Counted from the stretch's first letter, positions 1 to 8,905 are shown. The stretch: 64,000 nt of DNA from Streptomyces sp. MBT53 (GCF_016654115.1 NZ_JAEQAZ010000029.1:45859-109858); one strand, 5' to 3'. Translations and numbers: made by a program. The notes: a model not told the origin generated them from the sequence alone.

Positions 1-1205
1 ACGGAGGTCTCGGGGTCCTCCTCCCACCACTGGAGGAGGTCGTTGGTGGAGACGTCGACGGCGTGGCCCACCGACACGAACCCGGAGAAGCCGAGCCGCA
101 GCCGCCGGGCGAAGTCGAGCACCGCGAGCCCGAGCGGCCCGGACTGGCTGGACATCGCCACCCGGCCCGGTGTCGGCAGCGCGGGCGAGAAGGTCGCGGC
201 GAGCCGGGCCGCAGGGGTCGTGTTGACCACGCCCATGCAGTTCGGGCCCACGAGCCGCATCCCGGCGGCGCGGGCGAAACGGGCCAGCTCCAGCTCGGTC
301 GCCCGACCTTCGACTCCCGCCTCCCCGAAGCCGGTTGAGACGACGACCACTGCTTTGACGCCGACCTCCGCGCACTCTCGTACGACGTCGGGGACCGCCT
401 CGGCCCGTACGGCGACCAGCGCCAGGTCGGGCACCTCGGGAAGCTCTCGGACGTTCGGATACGCCCGCGCCCCCGCGACCTGCTCGGCCTGGGGGTTGAC
501 CGGGAACACGGAGCCGCGGAAACCACCCCGCAGCAGGTTGGCCACGATCTCGTGGCCGATGGTCAGCGGACTGCGGTTCGCGCCGATCACGGCGACCGAG
601 CGGGGTTCGAGCAGGGGGCGCAGAGAGCGCCGTACGGCCGTGTGCTCGCGGCGTTCGGCCCGGGCGACGGCCTGGGCCTGCGGGTCGACGGCGATCTCGA
701 AGTGGACGATCTGACCGGGTGGCCCGGACTCGACCCGGAAGCCGGAGCCGAGGAACACGTTGATCATGCGGGTGTTGTCGGCGAGGACGTCGGCCTCCAG
801 GACCCGGATGCCCCGGGTGCGTGCGGCGGCGGCGATGTGCTCCAGGAGCAGCCTGCCGAACCCCTCGCTCTGGTGGTCGTCGCGGATGGTGAAGGTGACC
901 TCGGCGTGCTCCGGTTCCGCGGGGTCGCGGACGTAGCGCACCAGGCCCGCGATCTCGTCGCCGGCCAGGGCGACGAGCGCCAGTTCGTTGAGGTAGTCCA
1001 CGTGGGCGCCGCGCCGGATGACGTCGTCGCGGGCGCGGACCACCGGGCCGAGCGAGCGATAGGCCAGGGTCGCCCGGGACAGCCCGCCGACGAACGCGAC
1101 CAGGCGCTCGGCGTCCTCCGGCCGGACGGGCCGCACGAAGGTCGACCGGCCGGTGCGCACGAGGCCCGGCCGCTCCAGGTCCTCGGGATACGGCGGACTG
1201 CTCAT
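1..1205 (-). CDS. GNAT acetyltransferase / NDP-forming acyl-CoA synthetase fusion (3' end outside window)
   Basis: About 401 residues are visible, read from an ATG at 1205 leftwards off the window. Roughly residues 20-165 form a GNAT domain with the acetyl-CoA loop HQSEGFGRLL; from about residue 185 a Rossmann CoA-binding domain of the ADP-forming acyl-CoA synthetase type follows (SVAVIGANRSPLTIGHEIV, then VGPNCMGVVNT). The order GNAT first, synthetase second is the one reported for the Streptomyces lividans protein acetyltransferase SlPatA, which acetylates and silences an acyl-CoA synthetase (family knowledge). The ATP-grasp end is not in the window. Its stop-side neighbour and role in the adjacent cluster are unknown; lysine acetylation of the cluster's ligases is a reasonable inference. 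No cluster operator lies in the short gap to the next gene. Confidence 0.85.
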   Translation of the reverse strand, partial: MSSPPYPEDLERPGLVRTGRSTFVRPVRPEDAERLVAFVGGLSRATLAYRSLGPVVRARDDVIRRGAHVDYLNELALVALAGDEIAGLVRYVRDPAEPEHAEVTFTIRDDHQSEGFGRLLLEHIAAAARTRGIRVLEADVLADNTRMINVFLGSGFRVESGPPGQIVHFEIAVDPQAQAVARAERREHTAVRRSLRPLLEPRSVAVIGANRSPLTIGHEIVANLLRGGFRGSVFPVNPQAEQVAGARAYPNVRELPEVPDLALVAVRAEAVPDVVRECAEVGVKAVVVVSTGFGEAGVEGRATELELARFARAAGMRLVGPNCMGVVNTTPAARLAATFSPALPTPGRVAMSSQSGPLGLAVLDFARRLRLGFSGFVSVGHAVDVSTNDLLQWWEEDPETS

Positions 1206-1219
1206 CGGGGCGTCGCCGC

Positions 1220-2299
1220 TCAGACCGCCGCCTCCTGGGGAGTCTGCTCGGGCAGCCGGAACAGTTCGTCGAAGGTGCCGCGGGTGACGCGCTCGCGGAT
1301 GTCGGCGGGCACGCCGTCGAACAGCTCGTGCAGGGTGGACTGGGTGTGGCCGTAGGTGCCTTCCAGGTGGGGGTAGTCGTCGCCCCACATCACGTTGCGG
1401 TAGCCCGTCGACTCGACGATCTCCACCGAGCTCTTGTCGTGCTGGAAGGAGGCGTACACCTGCTGCCTGATGATCTCGCTGGGCAGCCGGCTGAGCTTCG
1501 GCCGGACGAACATGCCGTGCTGCCGGTAGGCCTCGTCCATCCGGTCGCCGATGGCCGGCACCCAGCCCGCGCCGCCCTCCGCGATCAGGATCTTCAGGTC
1601 GGGGTGCCGGTCCAGGGCGCCGCCCGCGACCATGTGGGCCACGACCCGCATGCCCGGGTAGGTCGTCTCCATGTAGTTGACGACGGCGCCCCCGGGACCG
1701 CGGAAGACGACGTTCTCGCCGCCGGTGCCGATGTGGAAGCCCAGTACCAGTCCGGCCCGCTCGGCCGCCGTCCACAGCGGTTCCCAGCGGTCGAGGGCGT
1801 ACTCCTCGCCGGGCCGTGTCTGGCACGGCAGGAACACCGACTGGAAGCCCATCTCCGCCACCCGCTCGACCTCGGCGACCGCGTCCTCGACGTCGGCGGT
1901 CGACACACAGGCAGGAGTGATGATGCGCTTCTGCTTCCCCAGGACCTCGGAGTGAGCCCAGTCGTTCCAGGCGCGTACGGTCTCCCGGGCAAGCTCCCGC
2001 TCGGTGATCGACACCAGCCAGAACCCCATGGAGGGGAAGGCCAGTTGGCCCCAGACGCCTTCCTGGTCCAGGTCCTTCAGCCGTACGTCGAGGTCCCGGG
2101 CGCCCGGCGGCCGCATGGCGTCCATGAAGTCGTTGAGCTGGCGGTCGATGCGTTCGCCGTCGATGTACAGCACCTCGTACTTGTCACCGCGCTCACTGCG
2201 CGGCGCCCGGTCGGCGAGGCGCGGCGGCAGCGCCTGTGTCCACAGGTCGTCGGGCTCCATCACATGGGAGTCCCCGGAGTTGACCCAGATCTTCGTCAT
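1220..2299 (-). CDS. Amidohydrolase-2 family TIM-barrel metal-dependent hydrolase/decarboxylase
   Basis: 359 residues. The N-terminus carries the first metal motif in the DxH form (GDSHVMEPDDLW), the middle a barrel histidine (VLGFHIGTGGENV), and the C-terminus the aspartate strand WGDDYPHLEG. This is the ACMSD-like amidohydrolase-2 family, which includes hydrolases and non-oxidative decarboxylases; the substrate is not readable. The ATG at 2299 is chosen over a TTG at 2317 because GAAGGAG sits six bases before it. It lies downstream of etfA on the same strand but has its own AT-rich operator (2325-2339). A second family member lies at 41018-42199, so the cluster carries two. Confidence 0.85.
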   Translation of the reverse strand: MTKIWVNSGDSHVMEPDDLWTQALPPRLADRAPRSERGDKYEVLYIDGERIDRQLNDFMDAMRPPGARDLDVRLKDLDQEGVWGQLAFPSMGFWLVSITERELARETVRAWNDWAHSEVLGKQKRIITPACVSTADVEDAVAEVERVAEMGFQSVFLPCQTRPGEEYALDRWEPLWTAAERAGLVLGFHIGTGGENVVFRGPGGAVVNYMETTYPGMRVVAHMVAGGALDRHPDLKILIAEGGAGWVPAIGDRMDEAYRQHGMFVRPKLSRLPSEIIRQQVYASFQHDKSSVEIVESTGYRNVMWGDDYPHLEGTYGHTQSTLHELFDGVPADIRERVTRGTFDELFRLPEQTPQEAAV

Positions 2300-2324
2300 G
2301 GCGCTCCTTCGGGTCAATAGATGT

Positions 2325-2339
2325 AATCAGTTAGCGATT
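2325..2339 (-). promoter_or_regulatory. Cluster operator, site 1
   Basis: Read on the minus strand the element is AATCGCTAACTGATT, a match to the 15-bp element found at nearly all promoters of the cluster. It lies 26 bases upstream of the amidohydrolase start at 2299, in the only AT-rich patch of the gap. Confidence 0.6.
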
Positions 2340-2384
2340 TTAATCGTATCTGCCGCCGAGTGGAAGGCCGGGAGGCGCAGGAGA

Positions 2385-3350
2385 TCAGCTCCGCCGCCGC
2401 TCGATCTCCTCCACCAGCTGCGGGAGCACCTGGAAGAGATCCCCTACGACGCCGTAGTCGGCGAGTTCGAAGATCGGGGCGTCCGGGTCCTTGTTCACGG
2501 CGACGATTGTCTTGGAGGTCTGCATGCCCGCGCGGTGCTGGATCGCGCCGGAGATGCCGGCGGCGAGGTAGAGCTGCGGGGAGACCTGTGTGCCGGTCTG
2601 GCCGACCTGGTGGCTGTGCGGGTACCAGCCCGCGTCGACGGCGGCCCGGGACGCTCCGACGGCCGCGCCCAGCGTGTCGGCGACGCGCTCGATGACTGCG
2701 AAGTTCTCGGCGCCGTTCACGCCCCGGCCGCCGGAGACGACGATGTCCGCCTCGCTCAGTTCGGGGCGGTCGCCGCGCTCGCGGGGTGTGCGGGACAGGA
2801 TCTGCGCGGCGGCGGAGGCGGGGCCGAAGGCGATGTCTCGCTTCTCCAACTCTGGTGTGACGGGCTCCGGTTCGGGCGCGGTGGCGTTCGGCTTCACCGT
2901 GATCACCGGCGCGCCCCGGGTGACGTGCGCCGTCACCTGGTACGTCGCCGCGAACGCGGACTGCTCCGTGACGGGACGCCCGTCCGCGCCTGCCGTGATG
3001 TCGACGGCGTCCGTGATCAGCCCTGATCCGAGCCGGAGCGCGACCCGGGCGGCGGTCTCCTTTCCGTCCGGGCCCGACGGCAGCAGGATCGCCGCCGGGT
3101 CGGTGCTCTCGGCGATCTGGGTGAGGGCGTCGACGGCTGGAGTGACGAGGAGTTCCGCGACCTCGGGTGCGTCGACGACGTACACCTTGTGCGCGCCGTA
3201 CCGGCCGAGGATCTCGGTCGCGGCGTCCGCGCCGGCGCCGAGGAAGACCGCCGAGGGTTCGCCCAACCGGCGTGCCAGGGTGAGGAGTTCGAGGGTCGGC
3301 TTGCGGACGACACCGTCCAGGTGATCGACGAGTACGAGGATCTCGGCCAC
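2385..3350 (-). CDS. etfA: Electron transfer flavoprotein, alpha subunit
   Basis: 321 residues, GTG start at 3350 with AAGGAG upstream. The N-terminal alpha/beta domain begins [10 protein letters not shown] and the C-terminal FAD domain carries the family signatures VVSGGRGV and the SGAIQH flavin loop ([15 protein letters not shown]). With the beta subunit upstream (56-base gap) it forms the heterodimer that takes electrons from acyl-CoA dehydrogenases and passes them to ETF:quinone oxidoreductase. A dedicated copy here fits the eight acyl-CoA dehydrogenases of the cluster. No ETF:quinone oxidoreductase is seen in the window, so a housekeeping one must serve. Confidence 0.96.
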   Translation of the reverse strand: MAEILVLVDHLDGVVRKPTLELLTLARRLGEPSAVFLGAGADAATEILGRYGAHKVYVVDAPEVAELLVTPAVDALTQIAESTDPAAILLPSGPDGKETAARVALRLGSGLITDAVDITAGADGRPVTEQSAFAATYQVTAHVTRGAPVITVKPNATAPEPEPVTPELEKRDIAFGPASAAAQILSRTPRERGDRPELSEADIVVSGGRGVNGAENFAVIERVADTLGAAVGASRAAVDAGWYPHSHQVGQTGTQVSPQLYLAAGISGAIQHRAGMQTSKTIVAVNKDPDAPIFELADYGVVGDLFQVLPQLVEEIERRRS

Positions 3351-3406
3351 GGTGAGGGGCTCCTTGGGTCGGTCGGCCGAACAGGCCAGTCGGGCGGACG
3401 TGTTGG

Positions 3407-4186
3407 TCAGGCGAACTTCTTGGCGGTGAGGAACGCGGCCAGCCCGATGCCGCCCGTCCCCTCGTCGGAGACGAGTTCTCCCTTGGTGCGCGGCGGACGT
3501 CTGGTCGCGGTGTCGACCGCCGACCACGCGGCCGTACGGCCGACCTGCCCGGCGTCGATTCCGAGGTCGGCGAGGCCGAGGGTCTCCAGGGGCTTCTTCT
3601 TCGCGGCCATGATCCCCTTGAAGGAGGGGTAGCGGGCGTCGCCGGAGCGGTCGGTCACCGACACGACGGCAGGCAGATCGCTCCGGACCCGCACGGTCGC
3701 GGTGTCGCCCTCGCGCCGGCCGGTCACCGTGCCGTCCTCGATGGTCAGTTCCTCGATGTGGGTGACCGCCGGGACGCCGAGCCGCTCCGCGAGCAGCGCC
3801 GGTACGACGCCCGCGCCGCCGTCCGTCGAGGCCATCCCGCACAGCACGAGATCGAAGCCGTGCCGTCTGATCGCCCCGGCCAGCACGAGCGAGGTGGCGA
3901 ACACGTCGCTGCCCTCGATGTCCTCGTCGGCCACGTGGAGCGCCGAGTCCCCGCCCATGGCGAGTGCCTTGCGCAGGGCGTCCTCCGCGTCGTCCGGACC
4001 GATGGTGAGGTAGCAGATCTCGACGTCGGGGCCCGACTCCGCGATTCGCAGGGCCTGCTCGACCGCGTACTCGTCGAGTTCGGACAGCAGCGAGTCGACC
4101 GACGCGCGGTCGGTGGTGCCGTCCTCGGTGAAGGTGCGGTCCGCCGTGGCGTCGGGCACGTGCTTCACGCAGACAACGATCTTCAC
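3407..4186 (-). CDS. etfB: Electron transfer flavoprotein, beta subunit
   Basis: 259 residues, GTG start at 4186 preceded by GGGAGGG. The N-terminus MKIVVCVKHVPDA and the segment DLVLCGMASTDGGAGVVPALLAERLG are typical of the AMP-binding beta subunit. It is the first gene of the minus-strand operon that starts in the divergent promoter region 4187-4331 and is co-transcribed with etfA. Role: partner subunit for reoxidation of the cluster's acyl-CoA dehydrogenases. Confidence 0.96.
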   Translation of the reverse strand: MKIVVCVKHVPDATADRTFTEDGTTDRASVDSLLSELDEYAVEQALRIAESGPDVEICYLTIGPDDAEDALRKALAMGGDSALHVADEDIEGSDVFATSLVLAGAIRRHGFDLVLCGMASTDGGAGVVPALLAERLGVPAVTHIEELTIEDGTVTGRREGDTATVRVRSDLPAVVSVTDRSGDARYPSFKGIMAAKKKPLETLGLADLGIDAGQVGRTAAWSAVDTATRRPPRTKGELVSDEGTGGIGLAAFLTAKKFA

Positions 4187-4215
4187 ATCGCCCTCCCGGG
4201 GCTCTAATGAGTACT

Positions 4216-4230
4216 AATAGTTAACTATAT
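4216..4230 (+). promoter_or_regulatory. Cluster operator, site 2
   Basis: AATAGTTAACTATAT, containing the perfect 12-bp palindrome ATAGTTAACTAT (4217-4228). It sits between the divergent etfB and PaaK-like operons. The string TAACTATATGGATCG that begins here is repeated exactly at the thioesterase promoter (36136-36150). Confidence 0.65.
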
Positions 4231-4268
4231 GGATCGAGTGAGCGCGAGAGTTCCCCGAGATTCAGTCC

Positions 4269-4283
4269 AATTAGTTGACTGAT
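4269..4283 (-). promoter_or_regulatory. Cluster operator, site 3
   Basis: On the minus strand ATCAGTCAACTAATT; the surrounding 18 bases run CAATTAGTTGACTGATTG and are a near-perfect inverted repeat. It is the second copy in this divergent promoter region, 63 bases before the PaaK-like start. Confidence 0.55.
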
Positions 4284-4331
4284 TGCGCTGATAGCTGGAA
4301 GATCTGGGCAGCTGAGCCGCGAGGAGGCGTC

Positions 4332-5654
4332 ATGGCCGGGGACAGGGACACCGCTGACAGGTACTTCGAGCCACAGGTGGAGACCATGGCCCGGGACCAG
4401 CTGCGGGCACGGCAGGAAGAACGGGTGGTGGAACTCGTCGAGTACGCCTACACCAACTCCGCCTTCTACCGCGCACTTTGGGACGAACACGGGGTGCACC
4501 CGCGCGACGTCCGCACCCTCGACGACTTCCGGGCACGCATCCCCTTCATCACCAAGGACATGGTGCGCGCCCACCGGGCCCGCACCGGCGACCCCTTCGG
4601 CGGGCTGCTCTGCGTCCCGACCGAGGAACTGACCTCGGTCTCCTCCAGCTCGGGCACCACCGGTGACCCGGAGTTCTTCGCCGAGATCTGGGAGGACGCC
4701 CCGCCCCTGGTCACCGCACAGGTGCGTGACCTGTGGGAACTCGGCCTCAGGCCCGGGGACCGGGTGCTGAGCCCGCCCGGCACCTTCCGCAACCTGATGG
4801 ACCCCGGCTACCAGGCGCTCGGCGCTGTCGTCATCGAGGTGGACACCTGGCTCGGGAAGATGGACGAGGTCGTCGAGGCCCTGCGCACCTACCGCCCGGC
4901 CTACCTCCAGATGATGTATCCGCAGATGGTGGAGCTGGAGCACCTGGCCGGCCGGACGGACCTCAAGGAGGCGTTCTCCTCCCTGAAGGGCGCCTCCTGC
5001 GCTGGCCAGCCCCTCAGCCGGAAGATGCGCGAGCGGATCCGCGAGGACTGGGGCATCGACGTCTACGAGTACACCAGCGCCGCCGACACCGGCACCGCCT
5101 GGGAGTGCCGCGAACACGACGGCTTCCACCTCTGGGAGGACACCGTCTTCGCGGAGTGCGTCGAGGTCGACGAGCACGGCTGGCGCGACGCGGCCGAGGG
5201 TGACCTCGGCGAGCTGGTCGCCACCGACCTCGACAACCGGGCCGCGCCGCTCATCCGTTACCGCAGCGAGGACCTCGTCCGCCTCTCCCGGGACCGCTGC
5301 GGCTGCGGGCGCACCCACGCCCGGATGTGGGTGGCCGGCAGGCGCGGCGACGAGACCTTGGTCCAGGGGCGTTCCGTGGTCCTGCGCGACATCTGGCAGG
5401 CCGTCGAGGACCAGCCCGAGACCGTAGCCGGCGTCTTCCAGATCGTCCGGAGCGGACGCGAGGTCGACGAACTGCGCCTGCGCGTCGGCTACGACCCCCG
5501 TCTCACCGGCGACGTCGACGCCCTGGCCGGACGCCTGGGCGAAGCCGTGCGGGAGCGGACCGGCGTCAAGCCGGTGCTCGACATGCGCACCGAGGAGGAC
5601 CTGTTGAAGACCATGACCAGCGTCGCCAAGTTCCCCCGGGTGGTGAAGAGCTGA
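4332..5654 (+). CDS. Phenylacetate-CoA-ligase-family adenylating enzyme
   Basis: 440 residues. The phosphate loop is SSSSGTTGDPEFF, followed by the A5-type segment EYTSAADTGTAWEC and a zinc-type cysteine cluster (CGCGRTHARM), with the PaaK-type small C-terminal domain ending in TSVAKFPRVV. It should form an acyl-CoA from a free acid, ATP and CoA; whether the acid is aromatic is unknown, and no phenylacetate-pathway oxygenase genes are present. Start: ATG 4332 has GAGGAGG eight bases upstream, better than upstream in-frame starts. It is the first gene of a seven-gene operon (4332-11238) and overlaps the next gene by TGATG. Confidence 0.88.
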   Translation: MAGDRDTADRYFEPQVETMARDQLRARQEERVVELVEYAYTNSAFYRALWDEHGVHPRDVRTLDDFRARIPFITKDMVRAHRARTGDPFGGLLCVPTEELTSVSSSSGTTGDPEFFAEIWEDAPPLVTAQVRDLWELGLRPGDRVLSPPGTFRNLMDPGYQALGAVVIEVDTWLGKMDEVVEALRTYRPAYLQMMYPQMVELEHLAGRTDLKEAFSSLKGASCAGQPLSRKMRERIREDWGIDVYEYTSAADTGTAWECREHDGFHLWEDTVFAECVEVDEHGWRDAAEGDLGELVATDLDNRAAPLIRYRSEDLVRLSRDRCGCGRTHARMWVAGRRGDETLVQGRSVVLRDIWQAVEDQPETVAGVFQIVRSGREVDELRLRVGYDPRLTGDVDALAGRLGEAVRERTGVKPVLDMRTEEDLLKTMTSVAKFPRVVKS

Positions 5655-6385
5655 TGGCCCGCGCCGACACCCTCGCCCGGGCCCGTACCCTCACCCGGCC
5701 CGAACTCGCCTACCTCGTACGCTTCCCCACCCCCGACGGCATCCGGGACATGGAACTCACCTGGGCCGAACTCGCCCGCGACACCGACTGGGTGACCGCC
5801 AGGTTCCGGGACCACGGACTGGCCGCCGGACAGCGGGCGTTGCTGACCACCTCCGGCTTCGAGGGCTTCTGGGGCCACGCGGTGATCGGCGCCCTGCGCG
5901 CGCTGAAGGTGCCGTACGGCATCGCCGAGGCGATGGGCTGGGACCACCGCAGGACCGCGGTCTTCCACCGCGAACTCGACCCGCACGCGGTCATCGGCCT
6001 GTCGGCCGAGACCCTTGAGGGGCTGGCCGGTGCGACCGACGTCGGTTCGATGTTCCGGACGACGCCGGTCGTACTGGCCCGGCCCGCCGCCGTACCAATG
6101 CTGCGCGGGGTGGGTGTGTCAGCAGCAGTGATCGCGACCGTGGGACCGGCCCTCGCCCTGGAGTGCCCCGAACGCGGCGGCGCGCACGTCAACGCGGCCG
6201 AATGGCGGGTCGACGCGCGGGACGGACAGCTGTCCGTGGCGGCGGGGGAGGAGCGCACCTCGGAGCTTCCCGAGACCCAGCTCGGTATCGCCGGACGCGT
6301 TCTCACCGGCCGCTGCGCCTGCGGCAGCGAGGACCCACGGGTCCTCTTCGCCGAGGCCAACCAGTCACCGTCATCGAGGAGTTGA
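5654..6385 (+). CDS. Truncated PaaK-like protein without phosphate loop
   Basis: 243 residues, ATG at 5654 overlapping the stop of the PaaK-like ligase. The sequence resembles a PaaK-family protein in compressed form: LTWAELARDTDWVTARFRDH near the N-terminus, then ECPERGGAHVN and a CACGSEDPRV cysteine motif that parallel the preceding ligase. The usual SSGTTG loop is absent (ALLTTSGFEGFWGHAV in its place), as is the C-terminal catalytic domain, so ATP-dependent ligation looks impossible. The reading frame is intact and in an operon, which argues for a retained partner or regulatory subunit rather than recent decay. No function is assigned. Confidence 0.6.
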   Translation: MARADTLARARTLTRPELAYLVRFPTPDGIRDMELTWAELARDTDWVTARFRDHGLAAGQRALLTTSGFEGFWGHAVIGALRALKVPYGIAEAMGWDHRRTAVFHRELDPHAVIGLSAETLEGLAGATDVGSMFRTTPVVLARPAAVPMLRGVGVSAAVIATVGPALALECPERGGAHVNAAEWRVDARDGQLSVAAGEERTSELPETQLGIAGRVLTGRCACGSEDPRVLFAEANQSPSSRS

Positions 6386-6387
6386 GG

Positions 6388-7299
6388 ATGTCCGAAGGAG
6401 TGGTCGACGGCCGGGTCGTGGTCGTCACGGGCGCCGGCAACGGGATCGGCCGGGCACACGCCCTGGCGTTCGCCGCACACGGCGCGAGGGTCGTGGTCAA
6501 CGACCTGGGAGGCGCGCGCGACGGCGGAGGCGCCTCGGCCGGGCCCGCCCAGACCGTGGTCGACGAGATCGTCGCGGCCGGCGGCGAGGCGGTGGCCAAC
6601 ACGGACGACATCTCCACCTGGGACGGTGCCGGCCGGCTCGTCCGACAGGCCGTCGACACCTACGGCGGCCTGGATGTCCTGGTCAACAACGCCGGCATCC
6701 TGCGGGACCGGATGATCGTGTCGATGACCGAGCGGGACTGGGACAGCGTGATCGCCGTCCACCTCAAGGGCAGCTTCGCCACCCTGCACCACGCCGCCGC
6801 GTACTGGCGCGAGCGCGCCAAGTCCGGCCACGACAACGACGCCCGGGTCATCAACACGACCTCCCCGTCCGGCATCTTCGGCAACCCCGGCCAGGCGAAC
6901 TACGGCTCGGCCAAGGCCGGTGTCGCCAGCCTCACCGTCATCGCCGCGGCCGAACTCGCCCGCTACGGCGTGACGGTGAACGCCATCGCGCCCACCGCGC
7001 TCACCCGGCTCACCGAGGACATCGAGATGATGAGACAGGCCGCCGAGGCCCAGGACCTCACCCCCGAAGCCATCTCCCCGCTCGTCGTCTGGCTCGGCTC
7101 GGCCGCCTCCCGTGAGGTCACCGGCCGGGTCTTCGGCGTCGTCGGCAACCGCATCACGGTCCTGGAGGGCTGGGTCAACGGCCCCGGCGCGAGCGCGGAG
7201 TCGCGCTGGACACCGGAGGAACTGACTTCGGTCGTCCCGAACCTGGTGGCCAAGGCGGCTCCGAACGCCGACGCCCTGGGCAACCGGAACGGGGCATGA
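6388..7299 (+). CDS. Short-chain dehydrogenase, MFE-2-type 3-hydroxyacyl-CoA dehydrogenase
   Basis: 303 residues. NAD-binding loop VTGAGNGIGRAHA, the NDLGG segment typical of the hydroxyacyl-CoA dehydrogenase domain of peroxisomal multifunctional enzyme type 2, NNAG, and the catalytic Ser plus YGSAK (NYGSAKAG). Expected reaction: oxidation of a 3-hydroxyacyl-CoA to the 3-ketoacyl-CoA. GAGGAGTTGAGG precedes the ATG at 6388. Its closest relative in the window is the SDR at 12999-13910, which shares the NDLG segment and a similar C-terminal extension. Confidence 0.88.
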   Translation: MSEGVVDGRVVVVTGAGNGIGRAHALAFAAHGARVVVNDLGGARDGGGASAGPAQTVVDEIVAAGGEAVANTDDISTWDGAGRLVRQAVDTYGGLDVLVNNAGILRDRMIVSMTERDWDSVIAVHLKGSFATLHHAAAYWRERAKSGHDNDARVINTTSPSGIFGNPGQANYGSAKAGVASLTVIAAAELARYGVTVNAIAPTALTRLTEDIEMMRQAAEAQDLTPEAISPLVVWLGSAASREVTGRVFGVVGNRITVLEGWVNGPGASAESRWTPEELTSVVPNLVAKAAPNADALGNRNGA

Positions 7300-7303
7300 A
7301 GAC

Positions 7304-7747
7304 ATGACGACCACTCAAATACCCGTTGCCGAAGGCCTGTTCACCTGGCCACCGGACGACAGCACGCCCCTGCGGCTCATCGGCTCCGAGTGCACGGCCT
7401 GTGGACTGGTGAGCTTCCCCGCCGCCTCGGACTGCGTCCGGTGCGCGAGCACGGAGTCCAAGGAACGCCTACTGGCGGACCGCGGGACGCTCTGGACGTA
7501 CACCACCCAGGACTTCCGTCCGCCGTCGCCGCCGTACGACGGCCCCGAGGCCTTCGAGCCGTACGCGGTCGGGTACATCGAACTCCCCGGCGAACTGCTG
7601 GTCGAGGCCCGACTCACCGAACCGGACCCGAAGAAGCTGCGGCTCGGGCAGGAGATGCGGCTGACGCTCGTGCCCTACACCGTCCGGGACGACGGCACCG
7701 AGATCGTGACGTTCGCGTTCGCCCCGGCCGAGGAGGAGACACCGTGA
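7304..7747 (+). CDS. DUF35 zinc-ribbon/OB-fold protein (partner of the next gene)
   Basis: 147 residues. A rubredoxin-like zinc ribbon (CTACGLVSFPAASDCVRC) is followed by an OB-fold containing TYTTQDFRPPSPPY and a C-terminal beta segment. DUF35 proteins stabilise or assist lipid-transfer-type thiolases; ChsH2-DUF35 with Ltp2 forms the steroid side-chain retro-aldolase (established for that pair). The gene overlaps the Ltp-type thiolase downstream by four bases (GTGA), the usual arrangement of such a complex. Confidence 0.87.
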   Translation: MTTTQIPVAEGLFTWPPDDSTPLRLIGSECTACGLVSFPAASDCVRCASTESKERLLADRGTLWTYTTQDFRPPSPPYDGPEAFEPYAVGYIELPGELLVEARLTEPDPKKLRLGQEMRLTLVPYTVRDDGTEIVTFAFAPAEEETP

Positions 7748-8892
7748 CGGAGGCCGTCATCATCGGCGTGGGGCTGCACCCCTTCGGCCGGTTTCCCGGG
7801 AAGCCCGCACTGGACATGGGCGCGGACGCGGTACGCCTCGCGCTCGCCGACGCGGGCGTCAACTGGCCGCAGATCCAGGGCGGTTACATCGGCAGCTACG
7901 AGGTCGCCAACCCGGACGCGATCGTCGCCCGGCTCGGCCTGACCGGCGTACCCCTGCGCGGAGTGTTCAACGGCTGTGCCACGGCCGGTACCGCGGTGGC
8001 ACTGGCCGCCCGCGCCATCGAGACCGGCGAGCACGACCTGACCATCGCGATCGGCCTGGACAAGCACCCGCGCGGCGCCTTCGCCGCCGACCCGTCCGTG
8101 GCCGGCATCCCCTCCTGGTACGGGCAGACCGGCCTCTTCCTCACCACGCACTTCTTCGGCATGAAGATCAACCGCTATATGCACGACCACGGCATCTCCC
8201 ACGAGACGCTCGCGCGCGTGGCGGCCAAGAACTTCGGCAACGCGGCCCGGAACGAGAAGGCCTGGCGCCGAACTCCGCTGTCCGTGGAGGAGATCCTCGC
8301 CTCCCCAGTCCTCAACTACCCCCTCCGCCAGTTCATGTACTGCGGCCCGGACGAAGGCGCGGCGGCCCTCGTGCTGTGCCGGGCCGACCAGGCCCACAAG
8401 TACACCGGGAAGCCCGTGCGGATCCGGTCAACAGCCCTGCGCAGCCGCCGGCTCGGCGCCTTCGAGGTACAGAGCCCGTCCTTCCCTGTGGGGGAGGTCG
8501 TGGCCAGCCCGACGGTGGACGCCTCGCGGGAGGCCTACGAACGCGCGGGAATCGGCCCCGAGGACGTCGACGTCGCCCAACTCCAGGACACCGACGCCGG
8601 ATCGGAGGTCATCCACATGGCCGAGAACGGCCTCTGCAAGGACGGCGAGCAGGAACGCCTCATCGCCGAGGGCGCCACCGAGATCGGCGGCAGACTCCCG
8701 GTCAACACCGACGGCGGACTTCTCGGCAACGGCGAACCGATCGGAGCGTCGGGACTGCGCCAGATCCACGAGATCGTCCTCCAACTGCGCGGTGCGGCGG
8801 GAGACCGACAGATCCCCGGCACTCCCCGCGTCGGCTACACCCACCTGTACGGCGCGCCGGGCGTCTCGGCGGTCACCATCCTGAGCACCTGA
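7744..8892 (+). CDS. SCP-x/lipid-transfer-type thiolase (probable acyl-CoA retro-aldolase or thiolase)
   Basis: 382 residues, GTG start at 7744. Thiolase fold with NGCATAGTAVALA carrying the active-site cysteine position; the usual C-terminal GHPxGASG motif reads GEPIGASG, so the catalytic histidine is replaced by glutamate. Such exchanges occur in Ltp proteins that cleave by retro-aldol rather than by CoA-dependent thiolysis (family knowledge from Ltp2). Together with the overlapping DUF35 gene a two-subunit lyase is likely. The substrate is unknown. Confidence 0.85.
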   Translation: MTEAVIIGVGLHPFGRFPGKPALDMGADAVRLALADAGVNWPQIQGGYIGSYEVANPDAIVARLGLTGVPLRGVFNGCATAGTAVALAARAIETGEHDLTIAIGLDKHPRGAFAADPSVAGIPSWYGQTGLFLTTHFFGMKINRYMHDHGISHETLARVAAKNFGNAARNEKAWRRTPLSVEEILASPVLNYPLRQFMYCGPDEGAAALVLCRADQAHKYTGKPVRIRSTALRSRRLGAFEVQSPSFPVGEVVASPTVDASREAYERAGIGPEDVDVAQLQDTDAGSEVIHMAENGLCKDGEQERLIAEGATEIGGRLPVNTDGGLLGNGEPIGASGLRQIHEIVLQLRGAAGDRQIPGTPRVGYTHLYGAPGVSAVTILST

Positions 8893-8905
8893 GGGCAGAG
8901 CGGAC

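Noticed and set aside
4332..6385. A phenylacetate degradation locus
   Set aside because: Only PaaK-like genes are present; no ring-epoxidase (paaABCDE), paaG, paaZ or paaJ arrangement is visible, and the thioesterase at 36181 alone is not enough.
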